This document shows, in pieces, positions 61,501 through 64,000 of a stretch of 64,000 nucleotides of DNA. The stretch comes from Owenia fusiformis (lineage: Eukaryota; Annelida; Polychaeta; Sabellida; Oweniidae), in NCBI GenBank assembly GCA_903813345.2, contig CAIIXF020000006.1, positions 6,562,989-6,626,988 of the forward strand, written 5' to 3'. Position numbers and translations under genes: made by a program. Numbering within the stretch: the stretch's first letter is position 1; each line of letters begins with the position of its first letter. The notes beneath the pieces are model-generated. The model was not told the DNA's origin and did no database searches. It worked only from the letters and a program-made list of their open reading frames with translations.

Positions 61501-62599
61501 GCCATATGTTAGACGTTGACTACAGAATGCCAAACACCAACCTCCAAATACCAACTGCAAAACACCAACAACAAAAAAGTTGGAGATGTTAACAATATAA
61601 CACTCTTCTGATGGTTACTTAATAAGCTAAACTGGGCTTACCCTAAAGTATGTCTCTTCCCTGGTGATCAGTTGTGACTTGGACATACTGTAGTCCCATT
61701 TGGGTCTCTTGGGCATATCTAGTACAGATCCAGGCTGATAGATGGCATCATGATCAACCTCTAGGGCTATCTATAAATGAGAAAATATGGAGATTGATTT
61801 GCCAGGCTTTTAATATACAGTAAAAATTATGTATAAGGAATGTCTTCCATACTTCAGTAAATTGTTCCTCATAGATATGTTTTCCTTTTACACAAGTGCT
61901 CTTATAAACAAGTGTTCATTGTGGACAGGTGTTCATTGCGGACAGGTGTTCCTTATCGATGGCGTTTTTTATACACATGTGCTCCTTATATACAGGTGTT
62001 TATTACAGACAGGTGTTTATTACAGACAGGTGTTCCTCATAGACAGGTATTATTTTATAAATAGGATCTTCAGAGTTCCTCCAATGATTTTCTAGATAGA
62101 TTTTGATTTTCTCAATTCAATGTACTGCCAAAAAATATGGAATTTTGTAATTTTTCTAATATTCAAGGTTGTGCAAACATATTTTAAAGAGGTTGCATGC
62201 CTTTTTAATATCTCAATTGAGTGGAGCCCAGTTGGGGAGATAACTATACAGTACACAGTGATCTCCATAGGATTAAAGCAAGTGGGTGCAGCACCCGCAT
62301 GAGATTTTAAAAACAGGCTTGCAGCACCCGCATGAGATTTTAAAAACAGGCTTGCACCCACCTGAAAATTCATTTGCAACCACTTGAAAATGAGAAAACC
62401 ATGAAAAATGGCCATATTTTTACAAATTTTTGTCTCAATTGTGAAAATGGAAATTTTGCTCCCACTTGAGAAAAATTCTGTGGAGAACAATGGTGCAGAA
62501 CATGAACTTACAACAGGCAGGCTCTGAAGAGGTTGTCTAGCAAGCTTTTTTCTTCTTTCTATTTCTTCTTGACTCTCTCGTCGAAAATGTAATTGATAT
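7570..62599 (-). CDS. GNL1: GNL1, circularly permuted GTPase (partial, spliced)
   Basis: Member of the HSR1/MMR1 GTPase group, nucleolar proteins linked to ribosome biogenesis. Exons on the minus strand, 5' to 3': 62599-62512, 61770-61642, 12906-12766, 11919-11706, 11225-11136, 10831-10667, 10534-10371, 9467-9296, 8793-8653, 7796-7570. All introns are GT...AG and phases fit throughout, giving about 509 residues. Landmarks in order: YQLHFRRESQEEIERR; YQPGSVLDMPKRP; LETWRQLWRVLEMSD; NKIDLAPP (G4); GYPNVGKSSLINGLVG (G1 P-loop, split across two exons); DSPGLVFPS (G3); then VLAGIYPIAQ; an acidic Ser/Glu-rich tail ending NPFALLDSD. G4 before G1 is the circular permutation typical of the family. Human GNL1 is 607 aa, so roughly the first 85-100 residues lie beyond the right edge. 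The second intron in the window is 48.7 kb and holds the peptide-gene array on the opposite strand. Confidence 0.95.
7797..8652. other. Last GNL1 intron, no further feature
   Basis: AT-rich. A 79-codon open frame on the plus strand (8325-8564) shows no recognised motif, and the sequence around it has no gene structure; I consider it chance. Confidence 0.5.
8790..9160. repeat. 113-bp tandem repeat adjoining a GNL1 exon
   Basis: The phrase 'aacaataactttagagaa' recurs at about 8804, 8917 and 9030, a period of 113 bp, with a fourth diverged unit. Each unit contains a sequence like the real exon acceptor at 8794: on the minus strand 'ctattttag' then 'tctgggctac', compared with 'gtatttcag' then 'cctgggctac'. 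The array therefore seems to have grown from the exon's 5' boundary and lies upstream of it in the direction of transcription. Confidence 0.8.
9864..10351. mobile_element. 488-bp TIR element (MITE) in a GNL1 intron
   Basis: Ends CTGTAAAACGGG and CCCGTTTTACAG, flanked by TA at 9862-9863 and 10352-10353. The interior repeats 'ttttagcgaa' and 'atcgctaacaa' blocks in opposite orientations near the two ends. No coding sequence, so probably a non-autonomous Tc1/mariner-type element. It ends 19 bp from the splice donor of the GNL1 exon at 10371-10534. Confidence 0.8.
12107..12640. repeat. Interspersed repeat, copy 2
   Basis: Second copy of the ~535-bp repeat at 2838-3372, in the same orientation, in the GNL1 intron between the exons at 12766 and 11919. 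Confidence 0.75.
12910..14440. other. 5' part of array region, coding-like scraps only
   Basis: No intact gene. Between about 13,740 and 14,050 there are open scraps on the plus strand separated by stops (for example NHARDVCSYKRMTTKVG read near 13,950-14,000). They could be relics of an old mobile element, but I cannot assign them. The rest is plain AT-rich intron. Confidence 0.35.
15228..15302 (+). promoter_or_regulatory. Promoter of peptide gene 1 (inverted CCAAT + TATA)
   Basis: ATTGG (15228-15232) and TATAAAA (15296-15302), 68 bp apart start to start. The ATG follows 93 bp after the TATA start. The same pair at the same spacing is found at genes 2, 3 and 4, within about 1 kb of related upstream sequence (14,440-15,388). 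Confidence 0.7.
15389..19726 (+). CDS. Trp/Cys-rich secreted peptide gene 1 (Pro-rich pro-region)
   Basis: Exons 15389-15413, 18350-18700, 18905-18983, 19588-19726; phases 1, 1, 2; 197 aa. Exon 1 plus the start of exon 2 gives a signal peptide (MVTLKILLG, ILVIFVIIQAELLKA). It is followed by DDVEIDREIRG, a basic stretch and a Pro-rich spacer with 12-residue repeats (IRGAKPPRPPLP), then DKPEQKAK. Exon 3 adds DWRCWGCWSGWWPYHR. Exon 4 begins CYLCW, carries RCSWWC and ends WHCWNCWWSPVGK. The C-terminal ~72 residues hold about 15 Trp and 8 Cys, mostly in CxxC pairs. A Trp-keeping frame is chosen because all exon junctions preserve it and another open frame seen in paralogues has a stop here. Probably secreted; function and family are unknown to me. 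AATAAA at 19862. Intron 1 contains a MITE and CCCGCG repeats. Confidence 0.8.
16345..18065. repeat. Two blocks of 'tcccgcgaat' repeats
   Basis: Dense 'gtcccgcgaat' and 'tcccgcaaat' words occur at 16345-16475 and again at 17795-18065, much more CG-rich than their surroundings. Both carry 'cgcgaatttgatcaaaattt'. A simple repeat interrupted by later insertions, within intron 1 of gene 1. Confidence 0.65.
17082..17651 (-). mobile_element. 570-bp TIR element with transposase remnant
   Basis: Ends CAGGGTGGTCAAAAAATGGAA and TTCCATATTTTTGACCACCCTG are inverted and flanked by TA (17080-17081, 17652-17653). Inverted similarity extends to about 110 bp on each side. On the minus strand, 17440-17268 encodes the C-terminal end of a mariner-type transposase (LWGYGRDRVYENDLRTI ... 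IRLIDN) with no catalytic part. Non-autonomous deletion derivative in intron 1 of peptide gene 1. Confidence 0.8.
19862..19867 (+). terminator. Poly(A) signal of gene 1
   Basis: AATAAA 136 bp after the stop. A related 'AATAAAttcaaaact' block follows genes 3 and 4 at a similar distance, and gene 2 has a near copy. Confidence 0.6.
19868..20703. other. 3' flank of gene 1, no gene
   Basis: Contains flank sequence shared with other array members ('ctgagcactggtgatctca' near 20021, also relic-like near 21490). A 108-codon open frame (20048-20374) has no recognised motif and is not supported. Confidence 0.4.
20704..21600 (+). pseudogene. Decayed exon-4 fragment and 3' flank
   Basis: Around 20712-20790 a frame reads WWNAHPNWLFWHCWRCP followed by a short tail and a stop, resembling the WPWWHCWNCWW end of gene 3's last exon. 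Downstream, 'accatgattttaagaaaacc' near 20821 and 'gtagcaagagtgctac' with 'actggtgatatccaa' near 21360-21510 match the 3' flank of gene 1. About 300-400 bp of other sequence separates the two parts. No upstream exons seen: a dead partial duplicate. Confidence 0.55.
22120..22590. repeat. Diverged AGGTCA-rich unit
   Basis: A degenerate member of the repeat that follows: 'gaggtcaaggtcattc', 'ccaaggtcaaaggtcaatatct', 'gacccttggtctttactgtgac'. A palindromic TGCGCATGCGCA (NRF1-like) lies near 22453-22464. Confidence 0.6.
22588..24003. repeat. Tandem duplication of a ~0.7-kb AGGTCA-rich unit
   Basis: Two nearly identical copies: 22588-23286 (699 bp) and 23287-24003 (717 bp). The second copy carries an additional 18-bp 'aggtcattcca' repeat. 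Each includes direct repeats of AGGTCA spaced by 0 or 1 bp (for example near 22665-22697). Only a few substitutions are visible, so the duplication is recent. Confidence 0.9.
24004..25148. repeat. Diverged ~120-bp tandem repeat, then flank of gene 2
   Basis: Between about 24,170 and 24,540 three diverged units share the order 'cttgtaatt', 'gagcctcat', 'tgattac', 'gttagaac', 'tacttg'. After 24,700 the sequence is the upstream flank shared by genes 1-4. Confidence 0.5.
25149..26108. mobile_element. Pearl/CvA-like repeat element A
   Basis: Starts 'ctagacaacagcaatgcc', has subterminal 'agcaaatcccatcgaac', core blocks with 'ttttcaaaatggc', a short 'gcggacggacgg' microsatellite (about 26030-26070) and the tail 'acttcattccttgggata'. 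The tail is inverted relative to the start. The flank of gene 4 (about 41775) continues 'attgcaa' directly into the post-insertion sequence, so that paralogue serves as an empty site and sets the ends. It lies 1.2-0.3 kb upstream of gene 2. Assignment to the bivalve pearl/Helentron-associated class is inferred from layout. Confidence 0.65.
26255..26329 (+). promoter_or_regulatory. Promoter of peptide gene 2
   Basis: ATTGG at 26255-26259 and TATAAAA at 26323-26329, again 68 bp apart, with 98 bp from TATA start to ATG. A conserved 'atgaggaagtaaaatttc' (ETS-like GAGGAAGT) lies between them. Confidence 0.7.
26421..29173 (+). CDS. Trp/Cys-rich secreted peptide gene 2
   Basis: Exons 26421-26445, 27785-27964, 28666-28741, 29041-29173; phases 1, 1, 2; 137 aa. 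The signal peptide is MVTLRILLG followed by ILVLFVIQADLLKA. The pro-region has SDDVEINREIRRG, a short 'SPVGPVGGIPSE' spacer in place of gene 1's Pro repeats, and ends RVQPDLKAK. Exon 3 gives HWRCWACWGGWWPNHK. Exon 4 begins CWGCWRTTVSWLPWRC and ends YHCFGCWWSIGK. It shares promoter, intron edges and 3' UTR words ('aagatgcaccccttctacag') with gene 1. No defect is visible; I take it as functional, probably secreted. Alternative frames through exon 4 are open but do not keep the exon phases of the family. Poly(A) signal AATAAA at 29324. Confidence 0.8.
28085..28280. repeat. Nested hairpin element in intron 2 of gene 2
   Basis: Outer arms 'aacaaatatttcactctatt' (28136-28155) and its complement (28255-28274). 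An inner stem pairs 'tttcacaaggtgatattccac' with 'gtggaatatcacttgtgaaa' around a loop 'ttgcccttcgggcttc'. A foldback-type element without coding sequence. Confidence 0.75.
29324..29329 (+). terminator. Poly(A) signal of gene 2
   Basis: AATAAA 151 bp after the stop codon, in a block similar to those after genes 1, 3 and 4. Confidence 0.55.
29330..30636. other. Flank between genes 2 and 3
   Basis: Downstream flank of gene 2, then (from about 29,860) the ~0.9-kb upstream flank shared with genes 1, 2 and 4, marked by 'ggattattgc', 'atgacaactgcat', 'ttcatgaaaggtttaa' and 'gccagatgatatt'. No coding sequence supported. Confidence 0.6.
30637..30711 (+). promoter_or_regulatory. Promoter of peptide gene 3
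   Basis: ATTGG at 30637-30641 and TATAAAA at 30705-30711, 68 bp apart. ATG is 99 bp after the TATA start. Confidence 0.7.
31374..31597. repeat. 112-bp tandem duplication
   Basis: Two near-identical 112-bp units starting 'atttatgcttagatatttg', at 31374 and 31486, in intron 1 of gene 3. A few differences are visible. Confidence 0.9.
33476..34973. mobile_element. Pearl-like element, outer copy interrupted by an inner copy
   Basis: An outer start 'actagaagtaagcaactcc' with 'attcccaacgaac' at 33476-33515 pairs with an outer tail 'acttcgttcgttgggataat' near 34953-34972. Between them a complete element of the same family (33551-34797) is inserted. The outer element without the insert would be only ~250 bp. 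Confidence 0.6.
33551..34797. mobile_element. Pearl/CvA-like repeat element B (inner)
   Basis: Start 'ccagaacaacggcaacgcc' with 'agcgaatcccatcaaac'. Then about six diverged ~150-bp core units, each containing 'atatgaacaaaatcgctcca' and the palindrome 'atggcggccattttt'. Then a GACG microsatellite (about 34669-34757) and the tail 'acttcgttcgatgggataat'. Open frames across the microsatellite (Ser-Val-Arg-Pro repeats) are artefacts. Confidence 0.7.
35209..36818. other. 3' flank of gene 3
   Basis: Poly(A) signal AATAAA at 35346-35351. From about 35,920 to 36,480 the sequence parallels 47,990-49,080 downstream of gene 4 ('cctttctaatcat', 'acaatttac', 'atagaaatt-caaggatagcatt' in the same order), showing that genes 3 and 4 were duplicated with more than 1 kb of 3' flank. 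No gene seen. Confidence 0.6.
36819..37715. repeat. 621-bp copied block between 138-bp direct repeats
   Basis: Positions 36957-37577 equal 39085-39705 in length and nearly in sequence, with only a few differences seen. The block is flanked by a 138-bp direct repeat (36819-36956 and 37578-37715, starting 'tataaattgatgctag'). The donor segment is the interior of pearl-like element C, 2.1 kb away. Confidence 0.85.
38380..39837. mobile_element. Pearl/CvA-like repeat element C
   Basis: Start 'aacagcaacttcacggagta' with 'gcaaatcccaccgaac'. Then eight or so ~150-bp units with 'ttcactggtatttgagttat', 'ttacgttttttacgaaaaat' and 'atggccgccattttgaa', a short 'gacggacggacagacgg' tract (39750-39798) and the tail 'acttcgttcggtgggataat'. 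Confidence 0.7.
39908..40685. mobile_element. 778-bp TIR element flanked by TTAA
   Basis: Inverted ends: 'ggggaggcatcaaaagttcg' at the left and the complement 'cgaacttttgatgtctccc' at the right. Similarity continues about 55 bp to 'actaaataaatctag' and its complement. TTAA lies immediately outside both (39904-39907, 40686-40689). No transposase is visible. TTAA suggests a piggyBac-type target, although the ends do not start with the usual CCC. Confidence 0.7.
40690..41914. other. Flank upstream of gene 4
   Basis: AT-rich. From about 41,290 it is the shared upstream flank of genes 1-4. An imperfect inverted pair, 'tcaatattgcaattgtata' and 'gtataactataatattgaga', lies near 41010-41190. No gene seen. 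Confidence 0.5.
41915..41989 (+). promoter_or_regulatory. Promoter of peptide gene 4
   Basis: ATTGG at 41915-41919 and TATAAAT at 41983-41989, 68 bp apart. ATG is 86 bp after the TATA start. Confidence 0.65.
42069..46141 (+). pseudogene. Trp/Cys-rich peptide gene 4, stop in signal peptide
   Basis: Exons 42069-42093, 44177-44335, 44481-44568, 45997-46141; phases 1, 1, 2 and proper splice sites throughout. Codon 18 is TAG (44203-44205), within the hydrophobic signal segment; gene 3 has CAG (Gln) there. The rest stays open: pro-region core DVEIDREMR, a short Lys/Arg-rich stretch, exon 3 with LRWRCYYCWNFGF, exon 4 starting CWPCWYTLPYPAYPW and ending HCYGCSWTIGK. Exon 3 is 9-12 nt longer than in genes 1-3 and its end is altered (GFLIGTK instead of WPYHR), so the RR/KR joint before exon 4 is lost. 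Either a recent pseudogene or a null allele in this individual; read-through cannot be excluded. Poly(A) signal AATAAA at 46295. Confidence 0.65.
43215..43640. repeat. Copy of the 'aaattctgcgc' repeat
   Basis: Shares 'gaaaaatgcaaattctgcgc', 'aattctgcatgaaaaag' and 'gacaaatatgagatgagatg' with the longer copy at 54886-55711. It lies in intron 1 of gene 4. A shorter related scrap is near 32190-32300, inverted. Confidence 0.6.
46463..46655. mobile_element. 193-bp short TIR element with 6-bp target duplication
   Basis: Ends 'aggcctgtatccag' and 'ctggctacgggcct' are inverted, and GTTCCC is duplicated at 46457-46462 and 46656-46661. The corresponding flank of gene 2 (about 29460) reads straight through ('gacaattccccta'), giving an empty-site comparison. 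Type unknown; no coding sequence. Confidence 0.75.
46660..50109. other. 3' flank of gene 4, no gene
   Basis: Includes flank duplicates: 47,805-47,875 repeats 46,305-46,375, and 47,990-49,080 parallels the flank of gene 3. A short C12 tract is at about 47163-47174. No supported coding sequence. Confidence 0.5.
49373..49520. promoter_or_regulatory. Two CRE palindromes and a triple 'gtggtatatac'
   Basis: TGACGTCAT occurs at 49373 and 49434, the consensus CREB/ATF site. It is followed by three near-tandem 'gtggtatatac' words (49473-49512). About 0.8 kb upstream of gene 5. Function is inferred only from the motif. Confidence 0.35.
50110..50204 (+). promoter_or_regulatory. Promoter of peptide gene 5
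   Basis: ATTGG at 50110-50114 within 'gtgattggataa', which is shared with gene 6, and TATAAAA at 50198-50204 (88 bp apart). ATG is 90 bp after the TATA start. Confidence 0.65.
50288..52227 (+). CDS. Trp/Cys-rich secreted peptide gene 5 (Gly-rich spacer)
   Basis: Exons 50288-50309, 50662-50919, 51130-51379, 52092-52227; phases 1, 1, 2; 221 aa. The signal peptide is MRTVHLV plus VLIALGTLAWA. The pro-region is charged and ends with SMSESSLERSLKSAAVKF then ELEEK, as in gene 6. Exon 3 opens with about 58 residues of Gly/Pro/Ala/Arg (GGGGGPARPP, GPGPLGLPGSGG), coded mostly by GGA, GCA and CCA, absent from gene 6. It then continues TRWRCYHCVRGWYSCEW. Exon 4 begins CLFCYDTYAWGWSW, has TCNHC and ends TCWGNCY. 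Nine Cys fall in the C-terminal part, mostly as CxxC pairs. The spacer is not collagen-like G-X-Y. Probably secreted; function unknown. AATAAA at 52353. Confidence 0.8.
52353..52358 (+). terminator. Poly(A) signal of gene 5
   Basis: AATAAA 126 bp after the stop codon. Confidence 0.55.
52790..53440. repeat. Diverged ~125-135-bp tandem repeat, five units
   Basis: The phrases 'aatatccatttagccattaaagggacac' and 'cttgtaaggtagttct' recur near 52845, 52985, 53115, 53255 and 53380, with 'gatatattgctgaggg' before them. Non-coding. Confidence 0.8.
53441..54340. other. Intergenic within the host intron
   Basis: AT-rich. 'cagggtgttccatatgtttcag' at 53836 resembles the end of a mariner-type element, but I found no partner end. 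No gene. Confidence 0.4.
54350..54654 (+). pseudogene. hAT-like transposase fragment, frameshifted
   Basis: The frame at 54472-54651 reads GQQGIALRG, NFLSLINYTAKRNPVLQDHL and APRYETYP, ending in a stop. This matches the typical '(R/G)QxIALRGH...NFxxLLxxxAxxDPVLxxHL' region of hAT-type transposases and the host ZMYM/DUF4371-like proteins derived from them. Just upstream another frame reads RNKEIMLAIID, which belongs before it, so a frameshift lies near 54,450. No dimerisation domain or ends were seen: a relic. Confidence 0.6.
54886..55711. mobile_element. TIR element of the 'aaattctgcgc' repeat family
   Basis: The left end 'ataactcacacatcctagt' and the right end 'actaggatgagtgataac' are imperfect inverted copies. 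The interior has many 'aaattctgc' words and ends 'tctgcggcgacgcggaat'. A 67-codon frame (55318-55521) has no recognised motif. A shorter relative is at 43215-43640. Confidence 0.6.
55712..57008. other. Intergenic, no supported gene
   Basis: AT-rich. Open frames of 129 codons (56141-56530) and 79 codons show no family motif, no splice-compatible neighbours and no similarity to the array genes. A C-rich 'gtagccaggggggtgatggg' scrap near 55890 belongs to a common short repeat. Confidence 0.4.
57009..58024 (-). mobile_element. Mariner-like element, internally deleted
   Basis: The left end 'caaggtgtccaagaagtaac' and the right end 'gttacttcttggacaccctg' are inverted. Similarity continues about 190 bp inward to 'ccccggggtccatgcacttg' and its complement. 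TA flanks both ends (57007-57008, 58025-58026). At 1,016 bp it keeps only the 3' part of a transposase. Confidence 0.85.
57345..57646 (-). pseudogene. Transposase C-terminal remnant
   Basis: Mariner-type catalytic C-terminus: LHWDTAPVHKA holds the second Asp and YSPDLAPSDFYLYG the third. I count 34 residues between them, the DD34D spacing. It continues to RRHQRCGGDYV and a stop near the right-hand repeat. The helix-turn-helix part and the first catalytic Asp are missing, so it cannot be active alone. Confidence 0.8.
58450..58526 (+). promoter_or_regulatory. Promoter of peptide gene 6
   Basis: ATTGG at 58450-58454 in 'gtgattggataa' and TATAAAT at 58520-58526, 70 bp apart. ATG is 97 bp after the TATA start. 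Confidence 0.65.
58617..60843 (+). CDS. Trp/Cys-rich secreted peptide gene 6
   Basis: Exons 58617-58638, 59604-59846, 60068-60173, 60696-60843; phases 1, 1, 2; 172 aa. The signal peptide is MRIAQLA plus ALFALVIFALA. The pro-region is acidic (IEPEEVEVNDMQPEDVEKDD), then has LGSMKESTLQNNLQVAA and ends FKVEEK, parallel to gene 5. Exon 3 lacks gene 5's Gly-rich spacer and gives RRWRCFYCYKGWYSCHW. Exon 4 begins CLFCYYTYGYGYYW, then has NCSYC, KWYWWMK and NCWGNCYYRRY. Nine Cys, and more Tyr than in genes 1-4. Intact by inspection. Its start is chosen by the in-phase signal exon after a TATA box. Poly(A) signal AATAAA at 60922. It lies about 0.8 kb from the GNL1 exon at 61642, on the opposite strand. 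Confidence 0.8.
60922..60927 (+). terminator. Poly(A) signal of gene 6
   Basis: AATAAA 79 bp after the stop codon. Confidence 0.6.
60928..61641. other. Host-intron edge, no feature
   Basis: AT-rich sequence between the gene 6 poly(A) signal and the GNL1 exon. Near 61500-61570 short 'aacaccaac' and 'ccaaataccaac' repeats occur. Confidence 0.4.
61877..62060. repeat. 17-bp minisatellite
   Basis: About ten units of the type 'gtgttcattgtggacag' / 'gtgtttattacagacag' in tandem, in the first GNL1 intron of the window. The open frame across it is an artefact of the 17-bp period. Confidence 0.8.
62288..62353. repeat. 33-bp direct duplication
   Basis: Two exact-looking copies starting 'gcagcacccgcatgagattt', at 62288 and 62321, in the GNL1 intron 5' of the exon at 61642. 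Confidence 0.85.
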
Positions 62600-62720
62600 C
62601 TGAAGTCAACATAGATAAACAATCAGGAACGAAAATGTGAATGTTTCTAAAGAATGAGTAATTCATATATGTATACAGGATTTTAATTAGAAATTTTCAG
62701 CTGCAATGATAGGAAACATA

Positions 62721-63519
62721 ACTAGATAATGGCAACTCCGCGGAGTAGCAAATCCCAACGAACAAAATATCAATTACCGAATTCCAATCAATTATACTCA
62801 TTACTTTGGTTAAAATTGAAAAATTTAGATTTTAGAATTGCGAATTCCTGCAAAGCAGCCATTTTGAATTTTCTGAGGTACAAATCTGAAAAATAATAGC
62901 ATAATTGTGATCTACTCCAAAATTCCTTCAATTTGAGTATAATATAGCCATACTTTGAAGGGATCGAAAAATGATTGCGAAATCGTACATTAGACGGCCA
63001 TTTTGAATTTTACGAGGCTCGAATCAGAAAAAAGATACAATATTTGCAATCTACTCTTAATTGCCTTTCATTTGAGTATAATAAAGCTATACTTCAGAAA
63101 GATCTAAAAATTAGCGAAAATTTCTGTTTTCCTGACCCCCATACACGGCCCCTGGGGGTCAGGATGAAAAACACGGAATATATGTGAAATAGATAGATGT
63201 TGCGAATATACTACCAAAATTTCAAACAATAATATTAATTACTTTGGTTTAGAATGAAAAATTTATGATTTTTGCGAAAAAGTCCCGTCATTTTTAAAGC
63301 GGCGGCCATCTTGAAAAAAAATTTTTTGCGTAAAACTATTCATCAATATACATCTTTCCACTAAATATGAAGAAAATCCGTCCACTAGTATTTGAGTTAT
63401 CTTCCGGACGGACGGACGGACGGACGGACGGACGGACTGACAGACTGACGGACTGACGGACTGACGGACGGACGGAGGGCTTCACTATATCCCTACCGAA
63501 CTTCGTTCGTTGGGATAAT
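62721..63519. mobile_element. Pearl/CvA-like repeat element D
   Basis: Start 'actagataatggcaactccg', with a 'ctccgcggag' palindrome and 'agcaaatcccaacgaac'. Then diverged units with 'gcagccattttgaatttt', a mixed GACG/GACT microsatellite (63403-63476) and the tail 'acttcgttcgttgggataat', which is inverted relative to 'atcccaacgaac'. It lies in the GNL1 intron upstream of the exon at 62512-62599. Confidence 0.7.
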
Positions 63520-64000
63520 TAGTTAAAAGAGGTCTCATAAACACATTTAACCATTCAAAAAATAAAGAATAGTCACTGGAAATCAAGCAAATTAAAATGA
63601 CAGTAATTTCAAAATCTAAATTCTCAAATCATATTCTCAAAAACCAATCACACAAAATTTTGGCCCTTGATCCGAAATCAATTATGCTTTATGATAGATG
63701 GCATAGACTATGGGTACAGTGTATGAGGTCTCGGATTGACTGCTGAGTTTTAAAATACTAAATTAATTGAATTCAAACCTTTGGAAATAGTTTTACATAC
63801 ATTTTAGATGATGCTAGAGGAAACAACTGTTAAACATGACAGTCGATTTGGTATCTAGAAATCAGATTCTTATTTAAAGTTTACATAAAGAAAATATATG
63901 ATCTGGATCTGCTTAAAGGGGCAACAAGGTCTGTAGAGAATTTTTTTTCTCTTTTTCTGAGCTATCAGGGCAACATTTGGCTTAACATCTTCTTTGACAT
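63520..64000. other. Right edge, GNL1 5' exons not found
   Basis: No convincing exon for the N-terminal ~90 residues of GNL1 here. A minus-strand scrap at the very end (VKEDVKPNVALIAQ) has no match I can support. Confidence 0.4.

Larger units (their letters stand above)
12907..61641 (-). other. Giant GNL1 intron hosting a nested gene array
   Basis: A 48,735-bp phase-0 intron. Its donor (GTAAGC on the minus strand) follows ...EETYFR and its acceptor (TTTTGCAG) precedes TYMENIYEKH. The two flanking exons are adjacent in GNL1 homologues, so no exon is missing between them. Six Trp/Cys-rich peptide genes lie inside on the plus strand, together with most of the mobile elements of the window. The other GNL1 introns seen are between about 0.13 and 0.86 kb. 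Confidence 0.9.

Noticed and set aside
62092-62622. 176-codon open frame taken as one exon
   Set aside because: Only 62512-62599 matches GNL1; the rest is intron that happens to be open, including a 33-bp duplication.

Overview
This is a window of AT-rich, intron-bearing animal DNA. Four interspersed elements combine diverged ~150-bp core repeats with (GACG)n/(GACT)n microsatellites and end in a conserved 'TTCGTTCGtTGGGATAAT' tail. They resemble the bivalve 'pearl'/CvA class, so a bivalve or related marine invertebrate is the best guess; this is inference, not proof.

Two gene systems dominate. (1) On the minus strand, one conserved housekeeping gene, GNL1 (a circularly permuted nucleolar-type GTPase), runs from beyond 62,599 down to its stop codon at 7,570. 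Ten exons in the window join without a phase error. The intron between the exons at 61,642-61,770 and 12,766-12,906 is 48,735 bp long. (2) On the plus strand, entirely inside that intron, lies a tandem array of six small four-exon genes, at about 15.4-19.7, 26.4-29.2, 30.8-35.2, 42.1-46.1, 50.3-52.2 and 58.6-60.8 kb. Each encodes a signal peptide, a charged pro-region and a C-terminal domain very rich in Trp and Cys (about one residue in five is Trp in the first gene), with repeated CxxC pairs. All six share the same intron phases (1, 1, 2) and a promoter with an inverted CCAAT box and a TATA box 86-99 bp before the ATG. I do not recognise the family. Genes 1-4 form one subfamily (signal exon MVTL/MMTL, pro-region with a V-E-I-[DN]-R-E-[IM]-R core) and genes 5-6 another (MR..., pro-region ending F-x-[VL]-E-E-K). 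Gene 3 has lost its third splice donor and gene 4 has a stop codon in its signal peptide. A stray last exon lies at 5.4 kb, outside the host intron, and a decayed one at 20.7 kb.

The rest is repeats: a possibly complete mariner-like element with a putative spliced transposase (240-2,202), an internally deleted mariner relative (57,009-58,024), several TIR elements with TA or other target duplications, a hAT-like fragment (54.35-54.65 kb), a 0.7-kb tandem duplication full of AGGTCA half-sites (22.6-24.0 kb) and several minisatellites. Because the array arose by segmental duplication, paralogous flanks serve as empty sites that date or delimit some insertions. No tRNA, rRNA or CRISPR array was seen.
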